Assembly: GCA_947627005.1 (NCBI GenBank)
Contig: CANQUJ010000016.1
Span: forward strand, 1 to 40,855
Length of the DNA: 40,855 nucleotides
Direction of reading: 5' to 3'
Source: an uncultured Clostridia bacterium
GTDB lineage: Bacteria > Bacillota > Clostridia > Oscillospirales > Ruminococcaceae
Positions 8,581 through 16,556 of this stretch are shown in pieces. The position numbers and the translations under genes were made by a program. The notes under the pieces were generated by a model that was given only the letters and a program-made list of their open reading frames with translations, searched no databases and was not told where the DNA came from. The first letter of the stretch is position 1. Each line of letters opens with the position of its first letter.

Positions 8581-9534
8581 TTATTCCTTCGATATGATCT
8601 CTTTAAGCCCTGCGGCGAGGCCGGCAAAGCCCTGAATCTCGCTCGGAATGATGATCTTGGTGGATTTGCCGTCGGCGGCCTTTGCAAAGGCCTCGAGGCT
8701 TTTAAGCGCAAGAACCTGCTGGTTCGGGTTGGCTTCGTTGAGCTTTTTAAGGCTCTCTGCGAGAGCAGACTGAACCGCGTCGATGGCCTCCGCCTCGCCC
8801 TGCGCTTCAAGAATCTTCTGCTCTTTAACGGCGCTCGCGCGAAGAACGGTTGCCTCGCGCTCGGCCTCGGCCTTAAGGATCTCGGCCTGCTTGTCGGCCT
8901 CCGCCTTAAGGATCTTCGACTGCTTTTCGCCCTCGGCGACGAGTATCTGCGACTTCTTGTCGCCCTCGGCCTGAAGGATCTTCTCGCGGCGTTCGCGCTC
9001 GGCCTTCATCTGCTTCTCCATCGCGTCCTGAATCTCACGCGGGGGGATGATGTTTTTAAGCTCGACGCGGTTGACTTTGATCCCCCAGCGGTCGGTCGCC
9101 TCGTCGAGAATTATGGTTATCTTTTCGTTGATGGTATCGCGCGAGGTCAAGGTCGCGTCGAGCTCGAGCTCGCCGATGATGTTTCTTAAAGTGGTCGCGG
9201 TAAGGTTTTCAATCGCGGCTATCGGGCGCTCTACGCCGTAGGTATAAAGCTTGGCGTCGGTGATCTGGAAGAACACTACGGTGTCGATCTGCATCGTAAC
9301 GTTATCCTTGGTGATGACCGGCTGGGGCTTAAAGTCCGCGACCTGCTCTTTGATCGACACCTTTTTCGCGATCTTGTCGATAAACGGGAAGAGCATATGC
9401 GGGCCGGTGTGAAGCTCGCGGTTAAAGGCGCCGAGGCGCTCTACCACATAAACCTGCGCCTGCGGAACGATCTTGAAGTTTGCGATAACTACCGCAAGAA
9501 GAATTAGAACTATGACTGAAATGATTACCGGCAT
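8581..9534 (-). CDS. SPFH/Band 7 domain protein (stomatin/QmcA-like)
   Basis: A 317-residue membrane-anchored scaffold protein of the SPFH (stomatin/prohibitin/flotillin) superfamily. Residues 1-20 form an N-terminal transmembrane anchor, then the Band 7 domain runs from about 22 to 180 (QAQVYVVERLGAF, GIKVNRVELKNIIPP). A charged coiled coil follows at about 170-260 and contains 11-residue repeats of the form KQSKILKAEAD. A short amphipathic C-terminus (AGLAAGLKEIISKE) ends it. Family members form membrane oligomers and are linked to lipid microdomains or protease control. It lies 21 nt downstream of an NfeD gene, the usual partner, and AGGAGG precedes ATG 9534. The precise role is unknown. 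Confidence 0.93.
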   Translation of the reverse strand: MPVIISVIVLILLAVVIANFKIVPQAQVYVVERLGAFNRELHTGPHMLFPFIDKIAKKVSIKEQVADFKPQPVITKDNVTMQIDTVVFFQITDAKLYTYGVERPIAAIENLTATTLRNIIGELELDATLTSRDTINEKITIILDEATDRWGIKVNRVELKNIIPPREIQDAMEKQMKAERERREKILQAEGDKKSQILVAEGEKQSKILKAEADKQAEILKAEAEREATVLRASAVKEQKILEAQGEAEAIDAVQSALAESLKKLNEANPNQQVLALKSLEAFAKAADGKSTKIIIPSEIQGFAGLAAGLKEIISKE

Positions 9535-9555
9535 AATGTATAACCTCCTAAATAT

Positions 9556-9993
9556 TTAATCTCGGCGCTTGGCGACTATAAGCTTTGCGCCGTCGATTTC
9601 TTTGACTACCACCGTCTCTCCGGCGGGGATCTCCGCCCCGTCTTCGCTGACGGCCTTCCACGAAACTCCGCCGATCGTGGCCCTGCCCTTTGAAAATTCG
9701 TTTTTGATCTCTTCGGTGACTATTGCGGTCCTGCCGATATTAAGGTCGGCGTTGGTTCTGACGAATCCGCCGCGAAGCCTTTTGACTATCGGTCGGGTGA
9801 GGATCAAAAGGATTGCGGAAACCGCGATGAACACCGAAAGCTGCGCCCAGCGCGGCGCGCCCAAGCCCGCCAGAATAAGCGAAACGAGCGACCCGCAAGC
9901 GAACCAGATCGAGACGAACTGAACGGTTATGACTTCGATCACAATGCCGGCTATAAGGACGAATCCCCAAGCGACGGCCATCAGTATGTCCAT
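9556..9993 (-). CDS. NfeD family membrane protein
   Basis: A 145-residue short NfeD protein. It has two to three hydrophobic segments in residues 1-70 (ending near LLILTRPIVKRL) and a C-terminal OB-fold domain (NIGRTAIVTEEI to AKLIVAKRRD). NfeD proteins pair with SPFH proteins, as here with the next gene, and are thought to help assemble them in the membrane. A GTG at 10002 is possible, but GGAGGT at 10006-10001 overlaps it and sits 7-8 nt before ATG 9993, and the predicted transcription start is near 10008, so ATG 9993 is preferred. Confidence 0.9.
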   Translation of the reverse strand: MDILMAVAWGFVLIAGIVIEVITVQFVSIWFACGSLVSLILAGLGAPRWAQLSVFIAVSAILLILTRPIVKRLRGGFVRTNADLNIGRTAIVTEEIKNEFSKGRATIGGVSWKAVSEDGAEIPAGETVVVKEIDGAKLIVAKRRD

Positions 9994-10014
9994 ACAAAAC
10001 ACCTCCGTAAAGGC

Positions 10015-10043
10015 ATTATAGCATATTTAATGTAATTTGTAAA
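10015..10043 (-). promoter_or_regulatory. Sigma-A promoter of the NfeD-SPFH operon
   Basis: On the minus strand TTTACA (10043-10038) and TATAAT (10020-10015) are 17 nt apart. The predicted start near 10008 gives a very short leader containing the GGAGGT ribosome site for ATG 9993. Confidence 0.85.
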
Positions 10044-10083
10044 TAGGGAAAAATTAGCGGGGAGCGATTTTAGCAAAACCGAA

Positions 10084-10346
10084 AGTTTTCGGTCAAGCCT
10101 TTTTCAAAAGGCTTGCGGGGGTCGAGGGGGCAGCGCCCCCTTGTCGCAGCCCGCAGGCTGCGAAAGCCCGAAACGAAGGCGCCCTGCAAGGGGTGCAATG
10201 CAAGCCGGTTTTGTAGCCAATCGGACTTCGCGGGCATATATGCCCGCCCTGCTCGTCCTCTTGGACAAAACCGGCGTGCATGTTTCAAAAACAGTCCGGC
10301 GGACTGTTTTTGGAAGAGGGGACGCTCTGCAAGAGAGAGCGTCCCC
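10084..10346 (+). repeat. Five-hairpin repeat element, copy 2, with an extra cruciform
   Basis: Same order of stems as copy 1. H1 is at 10094-10115 (arms CAAGCCTTTT and AAAAGGCTTG). H2 is at 10126-10140 (GGGGGC and GCCCCC). H3 is at 10144-10163 (TCGCAGCC and GGCTGCGA, loop CGCA). H4 is at 10286-10312 (a perfect 12-bp stem). H5 is at 10318-10346 (GGGGACGCTCT and AGAGCGTCCCC, 7-nt loop). Between H3 and H4 this copy has 122 nt where copies 1 and 3 have 33, including the large inverted repeat at 10198-10281. Confidence 0.85.
10198..10281. repeat. Long inverted repeat with an inner 18-bp palindrome
   Basis: The outer arms 10198-10214 and 10265-10281 pair at 16 of 17 positions (core GCCGGTTTTGT with ACAAAACCGGC). 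Inside lies a perfect 18-bp palindrome at 10230-10247 (GCGGGCATATATGCCCGC). It sits between H3 and H4 of copy 2 and looks like an insertion relative to the other two copies. Confidence 0.8.
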
Positions 10347-10350
10347 TTTT

Positions 10351-10435
10351 AATTCGCGGCTGCGAGAGCAGTCGCGCACCATAACGTCGGGTTTTTCGCT
10401 TTAATCCCCGGCTCCGACAGGAGCTGCAAGCCTTA
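10351..10435 (+). repeat. Hairpin units related to the 54-nt tandem repeat
   Basis: The hairpin at 10356-10375 is identical over 20 nt to 8371-8390 and is followed by GCGCACC and then ACGTCGGG. A second, degraded unit follows (CCGGCTCCGACAGGAGCTGC, 10408-10427). As at copy 1, these units follow H5 directly, so they appear to be part of the same composite repeat. Confidence 0.75.
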
Positions 10436-10462
10436 AAATTTTCTCGCTTGCGCTCGAAAATC

Positions 10463-10640
10463 GGGGAGACCCCCGACGAGGGTCTCCCCACACGAAAACA
10501 ATTCACCGGATTGTTTTCGCTCCCCGTCCTGCGTTTCGCTTCGCAAGAGTTTTCGCGCTCTGCGGAGCGCGACCAAAGGGCGCCGCCCTTTGGATTTCCG
10601 CAAGCCTTTTGGAAAAGGCTTGACCGAAAACTTTTAGCTA
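10463..10640 (-). repeat. Five-hairpin repeat element, copy 3, inverted
   Basis: Read on the minus strand from about 10640 to 10463, the stems are H1 (10622-10601), H2 (10593-10573), H3 (10572-10553, arms TCGCGCTC and GAGCGCGA, loop CGCA), H4 (10519-10493, arms CGAAAACAAT and ATTGTTTTCG) and H5 (10489-10463, arms GGGGAGACCC and GGGTCTCCCC, 7-nt loop). The H3-H4 gap is 33 nt, as in copy 1. It lies about 25 nt downstream of the GH26 stop in sense orientation, and no ordinary T-tailed terminator was seen after that gene. Confidence 0.85.
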
Positions 10641-10665
10641 AAGCGCCCTTAACAACCTCGCGCCC

Positions 10666-12171
10666 CTATTCGAGCGGATATTTTCTCAAATTCGGCAGCT
10701 CGTCGAGCGTGAGCGTGTATTCGCTCTCGTAGGCCTTCTTGAGTATATATTTTTCGGTGTAAAATTCGGTGTAGCCGCCGCTCTCGCCTACGCAAAACTC
10801 GCCGCTCCACGTCCCCCAAAGCAGCCACCTCGCGTTGTCGTTATAAACCATATCCGGGTCCATAACGCAGCCGTTTTCCGAAAGCGCAATAAGCTTGTTT
10901 TCGCCCGAACACTCGGCGCACTTCTCGAAAGTCGACGAATAGCTTCCGTATTCATGCTGACCGGGGTAGATATCCCAGCCCACAATGTCGACCACGTCGT
11001 CGCCGGGGTACCAGTCCGCGTCCTGGCCGTTCCAAAGCCAGATAAGGTTGGTCAGCCCGTGCTCGTTGGTGAGCTTGTCGTACATCGTTCTCCAAAGCGC
11101 TTTATAAGCCTCCGGGCCGCTCTCGCCCCACCAGAACCAGCCGCCCGAGCCTTCATGAAGCGGCCGCCACAAGACCGGCACGCCGTCCTCCTGAAGCCGC
11201 TTAAGCTGCTCTGCGATCGCGTCTATGTCCTTCATAAGCTTCTCGTAGCCCTCTTCGTCCTCGCCGTTCATTATCGCCGCAAGGTCCATCGTGACCGCGT
11301 CGGAGCTGTAACCTTCCCACCACATTCTTCCGTAGTCGATAAACGATTTCGGCGCGATCCAGTGCCAGCAGAACTGCACGATTCCGCCGGCGTTGTAATA
11401 CCAGTCATGGGCGTATTCGACCGCGTTAGAGGTCGTTCCCATCTCGACCGAAAGCGGGGTATAGCCGGTCATATCCAGCCCGAGTACCGCAAAACTCTCG
11501 CCGGTCTCGGTCATAATCGCGTTGTATTCGTTCGATTCGCGGCCCTTTTCGGCGTATTGCCCCGAAAGGGTGTATTTTCCGTAGATATCGCAGAGGAATT
11601 TATAGAGCATCTTCGTGTGCTCGTCGGCGTTCGGGTTAGAGAGCCCCGCCGTGACGTTGTAGACGTTTTTATAGTCGAACTCCGTCGGCGAGACGGTGAG
11701 CGTTCCGAAGTCTACCCAGCCCCAGTTCGGGGTGAGTTTTATGCTGTTCTCGCCCTTGTTCAGTCTGACGAATTTCGCGACTCCGTCCTCCGGGGTGATG
11801 TCCGCAATCTTAAAGCCGTTGACTGCGACGTAGTTGACTCTGTTTCCGTCGCCTTTCTGCTCGAACGAGAGGTCATAGAACCCCTCTTCGGGGATCTCGA
11901 CCTTATAGGTTATCGAGTCGCCCTCGGCGTTCATGCCGGTTATCATGCTCCCCGAAAGCCTCGCCCCGCCGGCCAAAACCGCCTCGCTCGCGGGGATTTC
12001 AACAGTCTCGCCGCCGCCTTTGGCTTCGTTGAGCGAAAGCGCGGGGATTGAAAGATCGTTAAAGCTCTTTCTCACGTCGCCGTACTTCGCCTTGATGGTG
12101 GTGTTCTCGCAGCCGGTCAAAACCAGAATCGCCGCGAGTATCGCCGTAAAAATTTTAAAACTTTTTTTCAT
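10666..12171 (-). CDS. Lipoprotein beta-mannanase-like GH26 glycoside hydrolase with N-terminal CBM
   Basis: A 501-residue secreted lipoprotein with signal peptide and lipobox LTGC (C21). Residues about 55-160 form a beta-sandwich resembling CBM35-type carbohydrate-binding modules (IPASEAVLAGGARLSG, GWVDFGTLTV). A GH26 catalytic domain spans about 180-490. The acid/base glutamate is E340 in WRPLHEGSGGWFWWG and the nucleophile E432 in ALSENG, both in the expected GH26 contexts. GH26 enzymes are mostly endo-beta-1,4-mannanases; other specificities exist. ATG 12171 has GGAGG upstream. It follows dnaE by 30 nt with no promoter seen in the gap, so it is probably the last gene of the long murD operon. 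It suggests that the cell degrades plant mannan at its surface. Confidence 0.92.
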   Translation of the reverse strand: MKKSFKIFTAILAAILVLTGCENTTIKAKYGDVRKSFNDLSIPALSLNEAKGGGETVEIPASEAVLAGGARLSGSMITGMNAEGDSITYKVEIPEEGFYDLSFEQKGDGNRVNYVAVNGFKIADITPEDGVAKFVRLNKGENSIKLTPNWGWVDFGTLTVSPTEFDYKNVYNVTAGLSNPNADEHTKMLYKFLCDIYGKYTLSGQYAEKGRESNEYNAIMTETGESFAVLGLDMTGYTPLSVEMGTTSNAVEYAHDWYYNAGGIVQFCWHWIAPKSFIDYGRMWWEGYSSDAVTMDLAAIMNGEDEEGYEKLMKDIDAIAEQLKRLQEDGVPVLWRPLHEGSGGWFWWGESGPEAYKALWRTMYDKLTNEHGLTNLIWLWNGQDADWYPGDDVVDIVGWDIYPGQHEYGSYSSTFEKCAECSGENKLIALSENGCVMDPDMVYNDNARWLLWGTWSGEFCVGESGGYTEFYTEKYILKKAYESEYTLTLDELPNLRKYPLE

Positions 12172-12201
12172 TTCGATTACCTCCGAATATTAAAATGAAA
12201 A

Positions 12202-15200
12202 TTATTTAAGCCTTACGTTTTGCTGCCCGAAGCGCTTTAAAAGCTCCGAAAGGGCCTTGCCGTCAAGGGCTATCCCCTCCGCTCCCTTAAGCGCGGTAAG
12301 CTTTTTAAGGTCTTCGATATAGATTCTGAGCGGCGCGGGGCCGGAATGTTTCATCGCGAAATCTTTTATCGCGGCCGCGCCCTCTCGGTCGCCGGAGGAA
12401 AGCCTTACGCAGAGCGATTTTTTTGAAAGCTCTTTGATCTTATCCTCTATCGGCATTACCGTATCCGCGAGTATCTTCGGGTCTTCTTCGTCTTTAAAAG
12501 AAAGCTTCCCCTCGATAAAAAGCCTCGCTTCCGCCTGCAATATCCCCCTCGCCTTTTCGTATACGTTCGGGAAAATAATAGTCTCGATCTCCCCCGAAAT
12601 GTCTTCCATTCCCAAAAAGCACATCTGCTTTCCGTTTTTTGCGGTTATCATCTTTTTGCTTCTCAAAATCCCGATTATCGCAACGTTTTGGCCGTCCCTA
12701 TATTCCGGCGGACTGTACGAAGCGCCGTCGATTATTCTCTTCGCGGTGGTCATTCCCGCGGCGTAAAGCCAGCCGGAATACTCCGAAAGCGGGTGGCCCG
12801 AAACGTATATCCCTATCGTTTCCTTCTCCATTTCAAGAAGCTCGGGCAGCGAATATTCCTCTGCCGGCTTGATCTCCGGCTCGCCGCCCTCGCCCGGGCC
12901 GTCGCCGAAAAGGTCGAGCTGCCCCTCTATTCCGTCCCTCTTTGAATCCGCCACCGCAGACATCAAAAGGTCGTAGCTTTCAAGCATTTCGCGCCGATTC
13001 GTCTTGAAAGAATCGAACGCGCCGGACATTATCAGCGCCTCTACCGCCCTTGAATTGATCTCTTTTCCGTACATTCTCGATATAAAATCGAAGAGCGAAA
13101 CAAAGTGCCCGCCGCTCTCTCTTTCGCTTATGGCGGCGTCTATCGCGCCCTTTCCGAGGCTTTTTATCGCCAAAAGCCCGAAGCGTATCCCGCCCTCGGT
13201 TTCGGTAAAGCCCTCTCCGCTAAGGTTTATATCCGGCCCCAGAATTTTTACCCCTTTCGATTCACATTCCTCGGCGTATTCGGTTATCATCGAAAAGCTG
13301 TCAAGAACGCTGGTCAAAAGCGCGGCCATATATTCTTTAAAGTAGTGAAGCTTTAAATATGCGGTCTGATACGCCACCGTGGCGTAGGCCGCGGCGTGGG
13401 ATTTATTGAATGCGTATGAGGCGAAGGAGAGCATATCGTCGAAAAGCTCGTTCGCAACGCTTTCGGGGACGCCGTTTTTAACGCAGCCCTTTGTGGTCTC
13501 GTCTCCGAAGATAAACGCCTTTCGCTCGGCCTCGAGGGCCTTTAGCTTTTTCTTCGCCATAGCCCGGCGAACGACGTCCGCCCTGCCGTAGGAATACCCC
13601 GCGAGCTCGCGGAATATCTGCATAACCTGCTCCTGATAGACGATGCAGCCGTAGGTAACGTCGAGAATAGGCTTCAAAAGCGGGGTCTTATAGGTTATAA
13701 GCCCGGGGTTGTGCCTGTTTCGGATATAGGTCGGTATAGAATCCATCGGCCCGGGGCGGTAAAGCGCGATAACCGCGATAAGGTCTTCAAGATTCCGCGG
13801 GACGAGCCGCATTATCGTCGAGGTCATGCCGCCGGATTCAAACTGGAAGACCCCCGAAGTGTCGCCTTTAGAGAGCATTTTATAAACCCCGGCGTCGTCG
13901 TAGGGGATCTTTTCGATGTCGAACCCCGGGACGGTTTTGTTTATCCTGTTCTGCGCGTCGCGGATGACCGTAAGGTTGCGCAGCCCCAAAAAGTCTATCT
14001 TCAAAAGGCCGAGGCTCTCTAAAACAGTCATCGTGTATTGGGTCACGAGCTGGCCGTCGTTGGTCTGAAGAGGAACATAGTCGCTGACCGGGCCGTCGGT
14101 TATAACCACTCCCGCCGCGTGGGTAGAGGCGTGCCGGGGCATACCCTCGACCTGCATAGCGGTGTTGATAAGCTCGCGAATCTTCGGGTCGGAGTCGTAA
14201 AGCTCTTTAAAGTCGCGGCTTGTCTCTAACGCCTGCTTCAAGGTCGCCCCGAAGGGCACCGCCTTCGCGACCCTGTCCGCCAGGCCGTATGAAATATCCG
14301 TCGCCCGGGCGACGTCGCGAACGGCGTTCTTCGCGGCCATAGTCCCGAAGGTTATAATCTGCGCGACGTGGTCGGTCCCGTAGCGGCGCTTGACGTAGTC
14401 TATGACCTCCTGCCGGCGCTCTACGCAAAAGTCGATGTCGAAATCCGGCATGGAGACCCTCTCGGGGTTCAGAAATCTCTCAAACAAAAGGTTGTATTTA
14501 AGCGGGTCGACGCCGGTTATGCCTATGCAATACGCCGCAAGGCTTCCCGCGCCGGAGCCCCTTCCCGGGCCGACCGGTATCCCCGCGGACTTCGCATAAT
14601 GAATAAAATCCCAGACGATGAGATAGTAGTTTACGAACCCCATCTTCGAGATTATCGAAAGCTCGTATTCAAGCCGCTCTTTCGCGCCCTTTGGCGGATT
14701 TTCGCCGTATCTTTCATAAAGCCCCTTTTCGCAGAGCTCTCTCAAATACGCCTCGTTGTCCTCGACCCCTTCTATCGAGAACCCGGGCAGCTTTGTGACC
14801 CCGAACTCGAAGTCGAGATTGCATTTTTTGGCGATCTCGGCGGTGTTTGATACCGCGTCCGGCCTTTTTATAAAAAGCTTCGCCATATCCTCGCCGGATT
14901 TAAACCAAAACTCCTCGGTTTCAAAGGTCATCGCGTCCGGGTCGCTTACCGTAGTGTTAGTCGCGATGCACATTAAAATCTTCTGCGCCTTGGCGTCGGC
15001 GCGGTCGATATAGTGGCAATCGTTTGTCGCGCAGAGCTTGATTTTAAGCTCGTCCGCAAGGCGATACTGATAGGGCAGAATATCCCGCTGCTCTCTAAGT
15101 CCGTGGTCCTGGACTTCGATGTAGTAGTCCTCGCCGAAAAGGGCCTTATATCTCTCGGCGGTCTCCTTCGCGCCGTCATAGTCGTTGTTTAAAAGCTTTC

Positions 15201-15633
15201 TCGCGACCTCTCCCGCCAAACAGGCGGACATACAGACCAGCCCCTCGGAGTGGGCGGACAAAAGCTCGAAGTCTATCCTCGGCTTTGAATAAAACCCCTC
15301 GGTATAAGAGGCCGAAACAAGCTTGCAGAGGTTTTTGTAGCCGGACTCGTTCTTGCACAAAAGAATTAGGTGATAGGGCGAAAGGTCCTGCTTTCCGGCC
15401 TTGTCGAACCTCGTTCTTGGGGCGACGTATACCTCGCAGCCGATTATCGGCTTTATCCCTTGGGCTTTACATTCGTTGTAAAATTCTATCGCGGCATAGA
15501 CGTTTCCGTGGTCGGTGACGGCGACCGCGCTCATTCCGAGCTCTTTCGCCCGCGAAACAAGCCGCTTTATCCGGCAGGCGCCGTCTAAAAGAGAATATTC
15601 GCTGTGAACATGAAGATGGACAAAATCTTTCAT
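12202..15633 (-). CDS. dnaE: DNA polymerase III subunit alpha (DnaE)
   Basis: The 1143-residue C-family replicative polymerase. The N-terminal PHP domain starts at HLHVHSEYSLLDG (residues 7-18) and continues with DHGN at 41-44. The polymerase active-site motif PDFDIDF lies at 396-402 (D399 and D401), after GPGRGSGAGSLAAY at 355-368; the third acidic residue is in the KIDFLGLRNL stretch. An OB-fold near residues 985-1060 is visible from YRDGQNVAIIGILRSKK. The length fits full-size DnaE (DnaE1 or DnaE3 type), not PolC, because no exonuclease insertion is present. The ATG overlaps the whiA stop as ATGA, tying replication polymerase synthesis to the cell-wall and regulatory operon upstream. Confidence 0.96.
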   Translation of the reverse strand: MKDFVHLHVHSEYSLLDGACRIKRLVSRAKELGMSAVAVTDHGNVYAAIEFYNECKAQGIKPIIGCEVYVAPRTRFDKAGKQDLSPYHLILLCKNESGYKNLCKLVSASYTEGFYSKPRIDFELLSAHSEGLVCMSACLAGEVARKLLNNDYDGAKETAERYKALFGEDYYIEVQDHGLREQRDILPYQYRLADELKIKLCATNDCHYIDRADAKAQKILMCIATNTTVSDPDAMTFETEEFWFKSGEDMAKLFIKRPDAVSNTAEIAKKCNLDFEFGVTKLPGFSIEGVEDNEAYLRELCEKGLYERYGENPPKGAKERLEYELSIISKMGFVNYYLIVWDFIHYAKSAGIPVGPGRGSGAGSLAAYCIGITGVDPLKYNLLFERFLNPERVSMPDFDIDFCVERRQEVIDYVKRRYGTDHVAQIITFGTMAAKNAVRDVARATDISYGLADRVAKAVPFGATLKQALETSRDFKELYDSDPKIRELINTAMQVEGMPRHASTHAAGVVITDGPVSDYVPLQTNDGQLVTQYTMTVLESLGLLKIDFLGLRNLTVIRDAQNRINKTVPGFDIEKIPYDDAGVYKMLSKGDTSGVFQFESGGMTSTIMRLVPRNLEDLIAVIALYRPGPMDSIPTYIRNRHNPGLITYKTPLLKPILDVTYGCIVYQEQVMQIFRELAGYSYGRADVVRRAMAKKKLKALEAERKAFIFGDETTKGCVKNGVPESVANELFDDMLSFASYAFNKSHAAAYATVAYQTAYLKLHYFKEYMAALLTSVLDSFSMITEYAEECESKGVKILGPDINLSGEGFTETEGGIRFGLLAIKSLGKGAIDAAISERESGGHFVSLFDFISRMYGKEINSRAVEALIMSGAFDSFKTNRREMLESYDLLMSAVADSKRDGIEGQLDLFGDGPGEGGEPEIKPAEEYSLPELLEMEKETIGIYVSGHPLSEYSGWLYAAGMTTAKRIIDGASYSPPEYRDGQNVAIIGILRSKKMITAKNGKQMCFLGMEDISGEIETIIFPNVYEKARGILQAEARLFIEGKLSFKDEEDPKILADTVMPIEDKIKELSKKSLCVRLSSGDREGAAAIKDFAMKHSGPAPLRIYIEDLKKLTALKGAEGIALDGKALSELLKRFGQQNVRLK

Positions 15634-16556
15634 TCGGTTTCCTTCTTTCCGGCAAGCTCGAGAATCCGAGCGAAGCGGTGGTTTATCCCCGAGCGCGAAA
15701 CCGGCGGGACGGTAAGCCCGCTAAGCTCCGAAAGGCTGGCCTCGGGGTATTTAAGCCTAAGTTCGCAAAGCTCTTTAAGCTCGTCCGGAAGCCTTGAAAG
15801 CCCGCCCTCGGCCCTAAGCTTTTCTATCGCCTCTATCTGAATCCTCGCCGAGCGGTTCTGCTTCCCAAGGTTTGCGGTGTCGCAGTTCGTCGCGCGGTTG
15901 GCGCGGTTTCTGATGTCTTTATAAATTTTAACGTTCATAAGCTCAAGGCTCGATCTCGGCGCGCCGATAAAGGTCAAAAGGTCTTCTATCTGCTCGCTTT
16001 CTTTAAAATACAGAACGCTCGCCCGCCCCCTTGCGGTTATCCTTCCGCAAACGCCGAGCCGCTCTTCAAACAGCCCGCAAAGCTCCCGCATAAGTCTTTC
16101 GTGCGGGGCGACAAATTCGAGATGATAGCTTTTTTCGGGCGCGACGACGCTCCCGCAGGCCAAAAAAACGCCCGCCGCGAAAGAGCCGAGGTTTTTATCC
16201 CCCGGAAGCTTGGCCCATAAAAGGCTTCGCTCCCCGCCCGAAAGGGCTATCCCCGCCTCGTTCAATATCTTAGAGACGTTCTCCTCGCCCTTGATTTTAA
16301 GAAGATAGAGCTTCGGCAGGGTCCTGCGCTCGCGCTTCGATACCGAAACTGCGCCCTCGCCGGCGATATGGGAAGAGAGCTTCAAAAAAAGGTCTCTGAC
16401 GTCGCGGTTTTCGGTCTGAAAAAGAATTTCGCCCGCGCCGAGACTTCGGCAAAAAAGTATCATTCCGCCGAGGCAGGCCGAGCATTTTTTTCTTCCGCTT
16501 ATATTCCCCGCGGCCTCGGCCTTGGCCTTTCCGGAAAAAGTACCGACCGAGCTCAT
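15630..16556 (-). CDS. whiA: DNA-binding protein WhiA
   Basis: A 308-residue WhiA protein. The N-terminal part is a degenerate LAGLIDADG homing-endonuclease-like fold (GVFLACGSVVAPEKSYHLEF, then FIGAPRSSLELMNVK). After the RNRANRATNCDTANLGK linker comes a C-terminal helix-turn-helix (LKYPEASLSELSGL and INHRFARILELA). WhiA affects cell division or sporulation and chromosome segregation in Gram-positive bacteria. The open frame extends upstream to 16604, but ATG 16556 overlaps the rapZ stop as ATGA and gives the normal family N-terminus, so it is the preferred start. The gluconeogenesis-factor gene yvcK usually found between rapZ and whiA is missing. Confidence 0.95.
   Translation of the reverse strand: MSSVGTFSGKAKAEAAGNISGRKKCSACLGGMILFCRSLGAGEILFQTENRDVRDLFLKLSSHIAGEGAVSVSKRERRTLPKLYLLKIKGEENVSKILNEAGIALSGGERSLLWAKLPGDKNLGSFAAGVFLACGSVVAPEKSYHLEFVAPHERLMRELCGLFEERLGVCGRITARGRASVLYFKESEQIEDLLTFIGAPRSSLELMNVKIYKDIRNRANRATNCDTANLGKQNRSARIQIEAIEKLRAEGGLSRLPDELKELCELRLKYPEASLSELSGLTVPPVSRSGINHRFARILELAGKKETE

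Noticed and set aside
10104-10506. Open frames in the second hairpin block
   Set aside because: Same reasons; several overlap in different frames and none resembles a known protein.
10084-10640. A MITE with terminal inverted repeats spanning copies 2 and 3
   Set aside because: Copies 2 and 3 are inverted, giving terminal-repeat-like ends, but copy 1 stands alone in the same organisation, no target duplication was seen, and two converging repeats explain the pattern more simply.
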